Source: a virus. From it: a stretch of DNA of 34,134 bases. The translations under genes were made by a program, and so were the position numbers. The stretch covers positions 1 to 34,134 of IMG/VR virus record IMGVR_UViG_3300036817_000114. One strand, given 5' to 3'. This document shows, piece after piece, positions 1 through 6,856 of this stretch; position 1 is the first letter of the stretch; every line of letters starts with the position of its first letter. Under the pieces are notes generated by a model. That model saw only the letters and a program-made list of their open reading frames with translations. It ran no database searches and had not been told where the DNA came from.

Positions 1-99
1 GCTCACACTTCCCCGTTACTTGACGTTACTTGTGCAATACCTCCGCTCTACTTGAGGCGACGGCGGGACGATCCCCGCGCGTCGGTTGTGGGTTTCCGG
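1..99. repeat. Left arm of 99-bp terminal inverted repeat
   Basis: Bases 1-99 are the reverse complement of 33920-34018 with two mismatches (base 12 against 34007, base 22 against 33997). The arm contains the tandem GTTACTTG motif near its outer end and an internal imperfect hairpin (CGACG at 58-62 with CGTCG at 80-84, GCGGG at 63-67 with CCCGC at 74-78). The left arm begins exactly at base 1, so the contig may have been broken at the repeat. No gene lies in it. Confidence 0.95.
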
Positions 100-114
100 T
101 TCGCGCTCACGCGC

Positions 115-390
115 TCACGCATCCTCCGCATAGGCGCTTTCAATCCGCGCGCCGGTATGGGCGCAAAACAGCGTGGCGTCCTCCCAATTGACTTCAAGCG
201 CGACCGGGCGCCATCCGCTGCGGTCGCGGTCGCGCAAGGCCTCAAGCATGTTGCGCCGTTTGGACTTGGCCACGTCAAACGCGCACGCGTCGCCGTCTGA
301 CATGATCCAATAGAGCGGATAACCGCCCGGCCATGCGTAAGGGCCGTTGCGGACCGCGCGGCGAAAGTCTGAAATCGAGTTGATAGGCAT
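115..390 (-). CDS. Small hypothetical protein (91 aa)
   Basis: Soluble protein of 91 residues with no signal or membrane segment. It is rich in aromatic residues in the middle (PYAWPGGYPLYWIMSDG) and has a basic patch (KSKRRN). The ATG start is preceded by GAGGAGAGTGACGA, a strong ribosome site. It is the last gene of the leftward accessory block and faces the inverted repeat. A promoter/operator palindrome at 421-454 lies just upstream and suggests its own transcription unit. Small proteins of this look accompany DUF932 genes on rhizobial plasmids and phages; that is from memory. Function unknown. Confidence 0.8.
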   Translation of the reverse strand: MPINSISDFRRAVRNGPYAWPGGYPLYWIMSDGDACAFDVAKSKRRNMLEALRDRDRSGWRPVALEVNWEDATLFCAHTGARIESAYAEDA

Positions 391-420
391 TCGTCACTCT
401 CCTCATTGCGGCGCAGCACG

Positions 421-454
421 CGCCGTCAAGTGTCATATAATACACTTGACGGCG
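421..454 (-). promoter_or_regulatory. Palindromic operator/promoter of the 115-390 gene
   Basis: A perfect 13-bp inverted repeat (arms 421-433 and 442-454) surrounds an 8-bp AT-rich core. It contains one copy of the recurrent element TGTCA-N11-TGACG at 431-451. Read on the minus strand, TTGCAT, a 16-bp spacer and TTATAT form a plausible promoter about 45 bp upstream of the start codon. GTCAAGTG followed by ATTATATGACA is nearly identical (19 of 20 bases) to the element at 32938-32957. Confidence 0.75.
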
Positions 455-475
455 AGATGCAAGCCGAAATGCGAC

Positions 476-1525
476 TTATGCAGGAATGAGCACCTTGTCG
501 CGGCGGAACAGGTCAGGATCGACAAGCGGCAAAAGCAGATCTAGCGCCTTGCCCTTCATCGCGTCGCCGCTGCCGAACGTCCCGCTATCGAAGCGGCCGA
601 TCGCCGGATGGTCCGCGTTGCGCACGCTGCGGTCGTGATCGACGTAGCGCGTCACGGCCTGAAGCGCGGACCACACGTCATCGCGGCCCGTGTTGCGCTC
701 GCGTTTCGTGACGTTGTAGGCGCCGACAAGCTCTTGCGCGATGTTGCGCTTGCGCCCTGAAATCTCGGCCGGCTTGGCGTCTGGAGGGATGTCGAGCAGC
801 GTCGCAAAGAACGATTGAACCTGAACGCGCGTCAGCTCCGATTGCGCCATCGCGTCACCCATCGCCTTGAACTCGACGAACGATTGCGCAATCTGCGCCA
901 GCTCGCGGTGCACCGCGCGGCCGTCAAAGCGCGTGTTGTGGCGCGTCTTGACGAGCGCTTTGGCGCTCATGTGCGCGGCGCGCAACGTGTTTTGACAGAC
1001 AACGCGCGTCATCGTGGCTTCGTTGCGCGTGGCTTGCGACGCGTCAAACGATGTTGACATGAGAAGGCGCGCGACGTGGCGATCGCCCGCCACGGTGGTG
1101 TCGCCGTTAAAGCGCGCGGTCATCCATAGGCGCTCGCCGGACGAAAGCACGCCAGCCGCGTCGATGTGGAAGCGCTCATCCACGGTGATGTAGTTCTCAA
1201 ACCATGCCCAAATGTCAGCGGGCTGCACCGGCTGGTAGCCGTCGCCAGCAATGCCGAGCACGTGGCCATTGTCCTGGCGGACAAGAAAGCGCTTGTCGGT
1301 TTCAACAAAGCGCTTCTCAGGCGCGATATGGCCGAAACTGTCGGACGCGAGCGATGCGATCGCCGGGACCTTTTCCACGTGATAGTCAAAGCCGGCCGCC
1401 GCGATCCATTCGGCGCGGTCCGCGCCCTCGCGCACTTCCTGCCCTAGCTTATGCCAAACCTCGCCGCGCTCGCCCGTGAACGCGAATGAGTAGCGACCGT
1501 CGCGGACTTCAAGATTGTGTGCCAT
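476..1525 (-). CDS. DUF932 family phage/plasmid protein (349 aa)
   Basis: Recognised as a DUF932 (phage/plasmid-like TIGR03299) protein. The N-terminus has the usual order: a start MAHNLE, then FTGERGEVWHKLGQEV, then a central block with DRHVARLLMSTSFDASQAT and VVCQNTLRAA, which is the family hallmark (native DGS/C-QNTL region). Length of 349 aa is normal. The chosen ATG at 1525 has GGAGACAGT upstream at good spacing; an in-frame start 19 codons earlier lacks one. The family is common on plasmids and phages of proteobacteria and its biochemical role is not established. It has a private upstream region with the shared leader (1526-1554) and a degenerate operator (1603-1623). Confidence 0.9.
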   Translation of the reverse strand: MAHNLEVRDGRYSFAFTGERGEVWHKLGQEVREGADRAEWIAAAGFDYHVEKVPAIASLASDSFGHIAPEKRFVETDKRFLVRQDNGHVLGIAGDGYQPVQPADIWAWFENYITVDERFHIDAAGVLSSGERLWMTARFNGDTTVAGDRHVARLLMSTSFDASQATRNEATMTRVVCQNTLRAAHMSAKALVKTRHNTRFDGRAVHRELAQIAQSFVEFKAMGDAMAQSELTRVQVQSFFATLLDIPPDAKPAEISGRKRNIAQELVGAYNVTKRERNTGRDDVWSALQAVTRYVDHDRSVRNADHPAIGRFDSGTFGSGDAMKGKALDLLLPLVDPDLFRRDKVLIPA

Positions 1526-1554
1526 TGTGTTACTGTCTCCGATTTGTGTATGTC
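1526..1554 (-). promoter_or_regulatory. Conserved leader with CATAC box and GGAGA ribosome site
   Basis: Upstream of the DUF932 start the minus strand reads CATAC about 23 bases before ATG, then GGAGACAGT. The same arrangement occurs upstream of the genes starting at 2366 and 3126. It may be the -10/transcription start and ribosome site of a promoter class, or a translational control leader. Confidence 0.5.
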
Positions 1555-1602
1555 GGCGCGTCATTGCGCCGACAACCGTCATTTAATGGGCGCTCGTTAG
1601 GA

Positions 1603-1623
1603 TGTCAAGCGATTTGTGTTACG
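1603..1623 (-). promoter_or_regulatory. Degenerate operator copy and candidate -35
   Basis: TGTCA at 1603-1607 and TTACG at 1619-1623 match the TGTCA-N11-TGAC(A/G) element at nine of ten half-site positions. On the minus strand the strong half is CTTGACA, followed 16 bases later by TTAAAT, a plausible sigma-70-type promoter for the DUF932 gene. Confidence 0.45.
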
Positions 1624-1915
1624 GGTGCAGCCGCTCGTTAGCCTCCCGCTCAAGTTGCAACATTCTGTCACAATACGCCGAGGCTTTGTCGGCCGACATC
1701 GGATGGTCGCCGTTGGTGCCTTGCATCGCGATCATCTCGCATTCCAGGCGCTCTTGATGCTGCGCTGGCGTGTCTGGCAGCCACGAAGCGGCGTCGCCTA
1801 ACGCCCACATGCCGAGGCCATAGACCACGCCAACCGCGATGAGGCCTTTGATCGCGTCGCCAATCTTGAGGCCGATTGCGTGCCAATTCGCGCGGATCAT
1901 TCTCACGGAAGTCAT
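1619..1915 (-). CDS. Small membrane protein (98 aa)
   Basis: One clear transmembrane segment (IKGLIAVGVVYGLGMWALG, about residues 23-41) follows a short basic N-terminus. The C-terminal two thirds is soluble, charged and contains two Cys residues (LECEMIAM, SAYCDRM). Start ATG overlaps the stop of the preceding gene by ATGA and has GGAG upstream. Its neighbours are two other small genes in the same leftward unit. It could be an inner-membrane accessory or lysis-linked protein; nothing in the sequence decides this. Confidence 0.7.
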   Translation of the reverse strand: MTSVRMIRANWHAIGLKIGDAIKGLIAVGVVYGLGMWALGDAASWLPDTPAQHQERLECEMIAMQGTNGDHPMSADKASAYCDRMLQLEREANERLHP

Positions 1916-2109
1916 TGCGGCGCTCCGATGATTTCTGTCACGCGCTTGCAGAAATAGAGGCCAGAGCTGGCGTCATAGAAGCCAAGCCCGTGCGCAACTG
2001 TTTCACGAATGTCCGCTTGGCATTTCGCCAGCGTCGGCTCGGCGGCCAACTGTTGTGGCGTCGCGCCGTTGTGAGTTAGCAGCATGATTGCAAACATGGT
2101 CGTTTTCAT
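1912..2109 (-). CDS. Small, possibly exported protein (65 aa)
   Basis: The N-terminus (MKTTMFAIMLLTHNG) resembles a short signal peptide but lacks a good cleavage site. The remainder is soluble with two Cys residues (AKCQADI and LYFCKRV), which could form a disulfide if exported. ATG is preceded by GGAGAGTGGAAA. It overlaps the 1619-1915 gene by four bases and the gene upstream by four bases, so the three are translationally coupled. Family not recognised. Confidence 0.65.
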   Translation of the reverse strand: MKTTMFAIMLLTHNGATPQQLAAEPTLAKCQADIRETVAHGLGFYDASSGLYFCKRVTEIIGAPQ

Positions 2110-2366
2110 TTTCCACTCTCCGATGATTTTGGCGCCGGAGCGCCTTCGACGAGCACACGCTCAACGCCGTTTTCGATCATGACGATTGCGGGCGTTGAGC
2201 GCTCGCCATGCTTGCCAGCGCCCCAAACGTAGAGCGAGGCGCCCGCAAGCGCGCTTTCATCGTCCGCCGCTGACAGACGAATGGTGACGCTGCCATCCGC
2301 CTCCGCTTTGCGTTCGATGATGATTTTCGCTACGTCCCAAACGTAGGTATCAGTATCAACTCTCAT
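2106..2366 (-). CDS. Hypothetical protein (86 aa)
   Basis: Soluble, acidic protein with a predicted mostly beta character (alternating hydrophobic residues in VAKIIIERKAEADGSVTIRLS and PAIVMIENGVERVLVEG). No motif recognised. First gene of a three-gene coupled unit. Upstream are the conserved CATAC/GGAGA leader and a perfect operator palindrome at 2405-2435, so it is probably controlled by the phage regulator. Confidence 0.7.
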   Translation of the reverse strand: MRVDTDTYVWDVAKIIIERKAEADGSVTIRLSAADDESALAGASLYVWGAGKHGERSTPAIVMIENGVERVLVEGAPAPKSSESGK

Positions 2367-2396
2367 GTTGTACTATCTCCAATGGGTTCGTATGTG
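2367..2396 (-). promoter_or_regulatory. Conserved leader (second copy)
   Basis: The minus strand carries CATAC 24 bases before the ATG and then GGAGATAGTACAAC. This matches the leaders at 1526-1554 and 3127-3155. Confidence 0.5.
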
Positions 2397-2404
2397 AGCG
2401 CGGT

Positions 2405-2435
2405 CCGCCCGTCAACTGATTTAGTTGACGGGCGG
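2405..2435. promoter_or_regulatory. 13-bp palindrome containing operator copy
   Basis: Arms CCGCCCGTCAACT (2405-2417) and its reverse complement (2423-2435) are separated by GATTT. The inner part is CGTCA-N11-TGACG (2410-2430), fully symmetric. It lies between the end of the 2443-3126 gene and the start of the 2106-2366 gene. It may act both as an operator and as a terminator hairpin for the gene upstream; there is no T-run on the minus strand, so a pure terminator role is less likely. Confidence 0.65.
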
Positions 2436-2442
2436 CGTTTTG

Positions 2443-3126
2443 TCAAGAGCGCGGGCCAGCTCTTTTCTTGTCGGCTTCGGCCTTGCGCTTGCGCGTCAGC
2501 TCGGCCGCCAGCTCTTTGCAAAGATCGCCGAGCTTGCCAGCCGAGAGATTGCCCGCGAGCGTCATGGCGATGTTTTTCGCCGTGTCGCTCATGGCGAATA
2601 GGTTTTCGCCGCCTTGCTCGATTTTGCGCTTGAGCTTCGTCACCTCGCCCTCAAGCGTCGCGTTCGCCTCGCGCAAGGCTTCGCGCTCGGATTGCTTTTT
2701 GGGCGCCGCCTCGCCGGCCGTCTCGCGCTGCGCGGCCGTGAACCGACGCAAGACTGTCGTCGGATGGTTTATCGTCTGGCGCTGGTTTTCGCCGAGCGTC
2801 GCGCGCCACGCCTCGATGGCGTCGAGATGGTCGACGCATTGCATCGCGTGATTGCGCGTCGCCTTGTCGATAGACCTCAGCTTCGGATGCGCGTCGAGCC
2901 ATGCCGAAAAGCACAGGTTGTAACCCTTGCCTTCCGGTTTGTTGGCGTGACCATTAAGCATCGCGACCTTGCGGCCGTGAGCGAAGAGCTGCGCCACCTT
3001 CACCCAATCGAGCCAGCTCTGCCCGCGCTGAATGCGCTCAAGAGCTTCGTCCGCCTCGCGTTCAAGCTTGGCTTCGTACTCGGCTTCAAAGCGCTGCGCT
3101 TCGCCGTTGTCTAGGTTGTCCGTCAT
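2443..3126 (-). CDS. Conserved hypothetical with WRATL/NHP motif and coiled-coil (227 aa)
   Basis: The central part (WLDWVKVAQLFAHGRKVAM, then YNLCFSAWL, IEAWRATL and INHPTTVLRRF) follows a pattern I associate with alphaproteobacterial phage and plasmid hypotheticals of unknown function. Residues from about 140 onward are heptad-like and charged (REALREANATLEGEVTKLKRK), a probable coiled coil, with a basic C-terminus. The ATG at 3126 has GAGAGAGT upstream; a TTG five codons earlier is rejected for lack of a ribosome site. Upstream are a conserved leader and an operator copy. It could be DNA-binding, given its basic tail, but no helix-turn-helix is clear. Confidence 0.75.
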   Translation of the reverse strand: MTDNLDNGEAQRFEAEYEAKLEREADEALERIQRGQSWLDWVKVAQLFAHGRKVAMLNGHANKPEGKGYNLCFSAWLDAHPKLRSIDKATRNHAMQCVDHLDAIEAWRATLGENQRQTINHPTTVLRRFTAAQRETAGEAAPKKQSEREALREANATLEGEVTKLKRKIEQGGENLFAMSDTAKNIAMTLAGNLSAGKLGDLCKELAAELTRKRKAEADKKRAGPRS

Positions 3127-3155
3127 TTTGCACTCTCTCAAAGGGCTTGTATGGC
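3127..3155 (-). promoter_or_regulatory. Conserved leader (third copy)
   Basis: CATAC lies 23 bases before the ATG, followed by a GAGAGAGT ribosome site, as at 1526-1554 and 2367-2396. Confidence 0.5.
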
Positions 3156-3193
3156 ACTATCGCCGCAATGAGATAGTCGCAATAAGGTATGAT

Positions 3194-3214
3194 TGTCAAC
3201 CCTATCGCTAGACA
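3194..3214 (-). promoter_or_regulatory. Operator copy TGTCA-N11-AGACA
   Basis: Nine of ten half-site bases match the recurrent palindrome. On the minus strand the good half is part of GGGTTGACA, a perfect -35 hexamer. Seventeen bases further lies CTATCT, a weak -10. A second small inverted repeat, ACTATC with GATAGT, sits in the same 118-bp intergenic stretch (3142-3259), which otherwise holds nothing I can name. Confidence 0.6.
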
Positions 3215-3259
3215 TTTTTCAAACGTCGTTCTCGGATTATTTCACAAATAAAAAATGGT

Positions 3260-3496
3260 CTATTCCACCGGCTTGTCTTGCAAGACAGTGACGATGACGC
3301 CGCCGCTCACTTCGCGCGAGCGCTTGGATTTGTTCGCCGCCGCCGACGCCGCCATCTTGACCGCGATGGCGATGGTGTCGATTTCAATTTCGACCACAAG
3401 CTCGCGCGGCGGAAGCTTGGTCATCTTTTGCGCCTTGTGATCCCATCGATTGCTCCCGGGGACGCGCCACTTCTGAGTGAACGTGTGCTTGGTCAT
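3260..3496 (-). CDS. Small hypothetical protein (78 aa)
   Basis: Basic N-terminal half (RVPGSNRWDHKAQKMTK) followed by a hydrophobic, beta-prone stretch (ELVVEIEIDTIAIAVKMAA) and a short C-terminal strand (VIVTVLQ). No motif recognised. It overlaps the preceding gene by ATGA, so it is coupled to it. It is the last gene of the unit that starts at 4195. Confidence 0.6.
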   Translation of the reverse strand: MTKHTFTQKWRVPGSNRWDHKAQKMTKLPPRELVVEIEIDTIAIAVKMAASAAANKSKRSREVSGGVIVTVLQDKPVE

Positions 3497-3753
3497 GGGT
3501 TCCAGCTTTCCAGCTCTTCGCCGCGCTTGAATTTGTAGAGAACGATCCGCTTGCCCGTCGCCTTGGCCAAGCCGGGAACCATGCTGCGCATCTGCTCAAG
3601 CACGGTCGGCGAGCCGGTCACGAATGGCGTGGCGCCCCAACCGGCGATGAAACCGCCGACGATCCCGCGCAAACCTTTCTCGTCAACCGAAAGGAACGCG
3701 TAAAGCTCGTCTAGCTCGCGCTCGTTGGGCGGGGAGTGAATGATGTCAACCAT
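3493..3753 (-). CDS. Hypothetical protein (86 aa)
   Basis: Soluble protein that starts at MVDIIHSPPNERELDELYAF and ends LYKFKRGEELESWNP. The ATG at 3753 overlaps the end of the upstream gene by eight bases; a longer reading from 3846 would overlap it by 101 bases and has no ribosome site, so the short form is preferred. A Gly-rich middle (GIVGGFIAGWGATPF) is notable. Function unknown. Confidence 0.6.
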   Translation of the reverse strand: MVDIIHSPPNERELDELYAFLSVDEKGLRGIVGGFIAGWGATPFVTGSPTVLEQMRSMVPGLAKATGKRIVLYKFKRGEELESWNP

Positions 3754-4195
3754 GCGCGTCGGCCAGTGCGCATTCGAGGGAGCAATAGACAGCCGGCCCG
3801 CGATAGGTGGCGCTGCAATGGTCGCAAGCGCGAGGCTCGCAAGCATCGTCGTGATAGCTCGCCGCCACGCGGATCGTGATTGAGAAGCCGTGATGGATCA
3901 TGCCAACGTCGGCGCGCGCGGGCATTTGTTGCCCGATGCACGCGACGAACGTCCCGTCGCTTTGCGGCGCGACAAAGCCGGGCTGGCCGTCCGCGTATTG
4001 CTTGCCCGCGACAACCGAAGCCGCCTCTTGCGCAGCGAGCGTCGGATTGTCCGCGTGAACAGTGATCACATAGGGCCGCCTTCGATCCGGGCGCACTGAT
4101 AAATGCGCGATCATGCAATCGTACTTCATCTTGCCTCGCAATTTGATCCCGCGCGCCATCGCGACGGCGATCCGTTGCCACGGATGTAGCGTCAT
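3746..4195 (-). CDS. Hypothetical protein with C-terminal Cys-rich zinc-finger-like tail (149 aa)
   Basis: The first 110 residues are a soluble domain (YVITVHADNPTLAAQEAASVVAG) of unknown family. The last 30 residues contain CxxC, then CxxxC (ACDHCSATYRGPAVYCSLEC), a typical small zinc ribbon or MYND-like knuckle. The ATG at 4195 is preceded by AGGAGATTGC. The start codon and ribosome site lie inside an operator copy (4190-4210). It is the first gene of a three-gene leftward unit and is divergent from the winged-helix regulator at 4287. Confidence 0.7.
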   Translation of the reverse strand: MTLHPWQRIAVAMARGIKLRGKMKYDCMIAHLSVRPDRRRPYVITVHADNPTLAAQEAASVVAGKQYADGQPGFVAPQSDGTFVACIGQQMPARADVGMIHHGFSITIRVAASYHDDACEPRACDHCSATYRGPAVYCSLECALADAHG

Positions 4196-4210
4196 GCAAT
4201 CTCCTTGACA
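4190..4210 (-). promoter_or_regulatory. Operator copy CGTCA-N11-TGACA over the start codon
   Basis: The left half (4190-4194) includes the start codon of the 3746-4195 gene and the right half (4206-4210) sits upstream of its ribosome site. A protein bound here would cover the translation start and transcript leader. Confidence 0.6.
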
Positions 4211-4265
4211 AGGGTGCAAATGACCCTATGTTGCATTTTCGCCTATCAGTAGCAATTGGACTACT
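4211..4265. promoter_or_regulatory. Divergent control region with two inverted repeats
   Basis: Between the two divergent genes are AGGGT-N7-ACCCT (4211-4227) and AGTAG-N8-CTACT (4248-4265). Such short inverted repeats are typical binding sites of MarR-type winged-helix dimers, and one encoded regulator starts at 4287. The second repeat ends 21 bases before that start, which fits autoregulation. This is inference from position. Confidence 0.45.
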
Positions 4266-4286
4266 ACCATGAGAAAGTGGAGCACG

Positions 4287-4682
4287 ATGACAGCGCGAAC
4301 AGTTGACCGGGCCGAACGCAGCGAAGCGCAGCTCGGCATTATCAAGCAAACGCTGGCGTTCCTTGAGCCGTTTTTCGGCATTCGGGAGACCATGCCCGCG
4401 CGCTGCATCCAGGCGTTCCTTATCGTCGCCGAGAAGGAAAGCTTGAGTGTCGGCGAGTACGCCAAGCGCGCTGGCATATCGCCCACCACCATGTCACGCA
4501 ACTTGCTTGACATAAGCGAGCGCGATCGGAACTATGACGAGGGGCCGGCGCTGGTCGTGGGACGCGAGAACGTCTTGAACCGGCGCGAGAAGCTTTATTC
4601 GCTGACGCCAAAGGGGCGAGCGTTGCTCGCCTCGATCACAATGCTGCCAGACGAAAGGAAGCGAAGGCATGAAAAGGCTTAG
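4287..4682 (+). CDS. MarR-like winged helix-turn-helix regulator (131 aa)
   Basis: Helical N-terminus, then ARCIQAFLIVAEKESLSVGEYAKRAGISPTTMSRNLLDI, a standard MarR recognition unit (helix, SVGEYAKRAGIS, recognition helix PTTMSRNLLDI). A wing follows, ending in YSLTPKGRALL, also typical of MarR proteins. I chose ATG at 4287 because GTGGAG lies five bases upstream; ATG at 4269 has no ribosome site. It heads a six-gene rightward operon and probably represses its own promoter and the divergent one. Most likely a transcription regulator; ligand unknown. Confidence 0.75.
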   Translation: MTARTVDRAERSEAQLGIIKQTLAFLEPFFGIRETMPARCIQAFLIVAEKESLSVGEYAKRAGISPTTMSRNLLDISERDRNYDEGPALVVGRENVLNRREKLYSLTPKGRALLASITMLPDERKRRHEKA

Positions 4683-4971
4683 GATCATTGCGCTCGCGCT
4701 CGTCATCGCGACGCCAGCCGTGGCGCGCTGCCCGTATGGCCAAATCCTGCGCGTGAGCATGGGCAAGTGCGTGAGTTGGCACTCCAGGCTGGCGTCCGGT
4801 TACGTGCATGTCTCACGCGCGCGCATGCGGGTAGCGATCCGGCTTCCCGCCGCCCGGCCGCAACCGATCGAGCGGCCGGAAATCGAGGTCTTGCGCGAGC
4901 GCTTGGCGCATCCGGCGCCGCTCACGGCCACCGATATTCTCCTGTCCCGCGCGGCGGCGCTTGTCCAATGA
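4669..4971 (+). CDS. Small exported protein (100 aa)
   Basis: Signal peptide MKRLRIIALALVIATPAVA followed by a mature part with two Cys residues (RCPYGQILRVSMGKCVSW), likely a disulfide loop. The rest is basic and Pro-rich. The CPYG-RV-KCVS pattern resembles small periplasmic proteins seen repeatedly in rhizobial genomes and phages (from memory). Ribosome site AAGGAAGCGAAGG lies in the end of the regulator gene, which it overlaps by 14 bases. Role unknown; could act in the periplasm during infection or exclusion. Confidence 0.75.
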   Translation: MKRLRIIALALVIATPAVARCPYGQILRVSMGKCVSWHSRLASGYVHVSRARMRVAIRLPAARPQPIERPEIEVLRERLAHPAPLTATDILLSRAAALVQ

Positions 4972-5420
4972 CTGGACGGCAAACACAATCGTTCGCTCAG
5001 AGGTTTTGGGCAAAGGTTGACATTCGCGGCCCTGAAGAATGTTGGCCGTGGAAAGCGGCGACAAACGACGGGGGCTACGGTCTGTTTATGGCCGGAACGG
5101 CCTGTCGGCTCGCCCATCACGTCGGCTTCATGCTGACGTTCGGTCGATGGCCCGATTATCTGCGCCATTCCTGCGACAATCCCCCATGCTGCAATCCTTG
5201 GCATTCGACTGAAAGCACGCATCAAGAGAACGTCGCGGATCACGTCGCGAAGGGCAGACAAACGCGCGGCGAGGAGCACGGCCCGTCCAAGCTAACCACA
5301 AAAGAAGTTTTGGCCATCAGGGCCGACAGTCGCGGTTGTCGGCGGCTGGCGCGCGTCTATGGCGTGTCGTCAAGCCAAATCGCACGCATCAGGAATGGAA
5401 CGTCATGGTCGCACACGTGA
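4968..5420 (+). CDS. HNH endonuclease with C-terminal HTH (150 aa)
   Basis: HNH core visible: CWPWKAATNDGGYGLF, then LAHHVGFMLTFG, RHSCDNPPCCNPWH and HQENVADHVAKGR. This is the usual phage HNH order with the CDNPxCxNPxH signature. The tail (SKLTTKEVLAIRADS...LARVYGVSSSQIARIRNGTSW) is a nuclease-associated HTH. Starts at ATG overlapping the previous stop (ATGA). Likely a free-standing homing-type nuclease; it sits intact in frame in the operon. Confidence 0.9.
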   Translation: MTGRQTQSFAQRFWAKVDIRGPEECWPWKAATNDGGYGLFMAGTACRLAHHVGFMLTFGRWPDYLRHSCDNPPCCNPWHSTESTHQENVADHVAKGRQTRGEEHGPSKLTTKEVLAIRADSRGCRRLARVYGVSSSQIARIRNGTSWSHT

Positions 5421-5956
5421 GAAGATGCGGTTCTTGTAGCCTTTGCTGTCGCCTGCTCCCTGTCCGCTCGGTTGGCAAGGGCGCCAACGAACGCTGCAAA
5501 CATCAGCGTTTCAGCAGCAAGGGCGAGTGTTGCAAGGTTTACGTCAACCTTTGGCGCGTCTCGCCGGAGTGCAAGCTGTGGAGCTGTGGCTGGCTGAAGA
5601 TGCCCGATACGGGCGAGCTGAGCCGCCCTGACAAAAGTCACTACGTTATCGATCCCATGCCGGAGTACATCACGGTTCGGGACGCGGACGGAGCGCCGGA
5701 GCATGTCCAAGTCGTGCAAATCTGGTGCGACGAAAGCTATCCCGACGCGCACCGCGATCCGGCGCTGCGCGCGTGGCTTGTCAAGCGCAACATGCCGGGG
5801 CTTGTCCGCTACGACAACAAGCGCGGCCTCGTCATCTTCCCGCCGTCGTACATGTCGCACGGCGAATGGACAGAGAAGCACAGCAACATGAACGCGGAGC
5901 AGCCGCACACATTCGAGCAAGTGGTCCAAGCCTTGGGAGGCGCAAATGTACGATGA
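5405..5956 (+). CDS. YkgJ-like cysteine-cluster protein (183 aa)
   Basis: The N-terminal CGSCSLCCRLLPV followed by further Cys residues (ERCKH, GECCKVY, PECKLWSCGW) matches the zinc/iron-chelating YkgJ-like cluster family. The C-terminal two thirds is a soluble alpha/beta segment of unknown role (YITVRDADGAPEHVQVVQIW). ATG at 5405 overlaps the HNH gene end by 16 bases. Members occur in alphaproteobacteria and their phages; no reaction is established. Metal binding is inferred from the Cys pattern. Confidence 0.75.
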   Translation: MVAHVRRCGSCSLCCRLLPVRSVGKGANERCKHQRFSSKGECCKVYVNLWRVSPECKLWSCGWLKMPDTGELSRPDKSHYVIDPMPEYITVRDADGAPEHVQVVQIWCDESYPDAHRDPALRAWLVKRNMPGLVRYDNKRGLVIFPPSYMSHGEWTEKHSNMNAEQPHTFEQVVQALGGANVR

Positions 5957-6191
5957 CGAAAACGAGGTTTTACAGACATGGTTCCGGCTGCGCGACGCCA
6001 TGCTGCGCACCGGGCCGGAGGCGGCGAGCGCCATGCGTCCGCCGTCTCTGCGCGACGCCTGCTACGCCTACGCCCTCGCGCATCGCTCGCGCGTCGATAC
6101 CACGCCGGAGCTGATCGAGAGCTTCGTCAACGGGCTTGAGCTTGGCGCGATGGCCGCCATCCGCGAGCGGCTGAAGGGGGAACGCCGATGA
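5946..6191 (+). CDS. Small helical hypothetical protein (81 aa)
   Basis: Predicted all-helical acidic protein beginning MYDDENEVLQTWFRLRDAML. No motif recognised. GGGAGGCGCAA precedes ATG. It overlaps the upstream gene by 11 bases and the downstream gene by ATGA, so it is firmly in the operon. Confidence 0.7.
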   Translation: MYDDENEVLQTWFRLRDAMLRTGPEAASAMRPPSLRDACYAYALAHRSRVDTTPELIESFVNGLELGAMAAIRERLKGERR

Positions 6192-6661
6192 CCGGGCCAA
6201 ACTGCGCCGACTTGCTCAAGTCGGCCGAAGATCACGCGCGGCGCGTCATGATCGGAGGCAAGGGTCAACTTTGTCCGCTCGCCCACCTTGTGCGAGCCGA
6301 CGGCGAGGAGGCCGTCATCGGCACGCCGTGGAAAGACGAGTTCGAGCGCGAGGTCACGTACCGGGCTTTGCGCGCCCTCCTGCACGACGGCAGCGTGATC
6401 CGCTACATGCTCCTGTCCGAAGCATGGGCGAGCAAGGCGCCGCCCGGCTGGAAACTCGGAGACCCTGACCCTGACCCGCTGCCAGCCGATAGCCCGGATC
6501 GGGTCGAAATCGTCATGGCGTGCGCCGTCGAGCGCGGCGGCCGAACAGTCCGCTCATGGGAGACGAAGCGCGACGCAGCCGGGAACTGCGTCGAGCTGGT
6601 CGAGCAAGCCGACACGTCGGAGTGGCGAGGCCGGTGGCTAGGATTGTTCGAGGACGCTTGA
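6188..6661 (+). CDS. Conserved phage-type hypothetical protein (157 aa)
   Basis: Soluble alpha/beta protein. The segment WKDEFEREVTYRALRALLHDGSV and a later beta part (RVEIVMACAVERGGRTVRSWE) suggest a compact fold. No catalytic motif is visible. Strong ribosome site AGGGGGA upstream, ATGA overlap. Last gene of the rightward operon; a hairpin overlaps its stop codon and a terminator follows about 200 bases later. Confidence 0.65.
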   Translation: MTGPNCADLLKSAEDHARRVMIGGKGQLCPLAHLVRADGEEAVIGTPWKDEFEREVTYRALRALLHDGSVIRYMLLSEAWASKAPPGWKLGDPDPDPLPADSPDRVEIVMACAVERGGRTVRSWETKRDAAGNCVELVEQADTSEWRGRWLGLFEDA

Positions 6662-6856
6662 GACGCCCCTTCGGGGTCTCGATGGTCGCCAGCGGGAGCA
6701 TTGGCATCCGGGTAGGTAGGCGAAGCGCAAACCTCGGCGGTCCTGTGGCGGGACCGCTTCGGCGCGGCGCGACGCGGGAGCCTTCAAGGCGCGGTTCGGT
6801 ATCCCGAAGGGGTTCGTGTCATCGCTGACCGTGAAACCGTCGTCAACCAATGCGTT
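6662..6856 (+). ncRNA. Structured untranslated stretch, possible 3' RNA
   Basis: About 195 bases with no convincing ORF on either strand. It contains several hairpins: CCCC/GGGG right at the upstream stop codon (6661-6679), GCGGTCC/GGACCGC (6737-6757) and TTCGG/CCGAA (6795-6808). It ends in a strong intrinsic terminator. It may be a 3' untranslated region, a processed small RNA or a decayed gene. No tRNA-like cloverleaf was found. No promoter of its own is evident. Confidence 0.3.

Noticed and set aside
4887-5279. Leftward gene opposite the HNH gene
   Set aside because: Antisense shadow; the plus-strand HNH signature is unambiguous.
6700-6856. tRNA gene
   Set aside because: GGTTCG-like stretches occur, but no acceptor stem, anticodon arm or D arm can be arranged around them.
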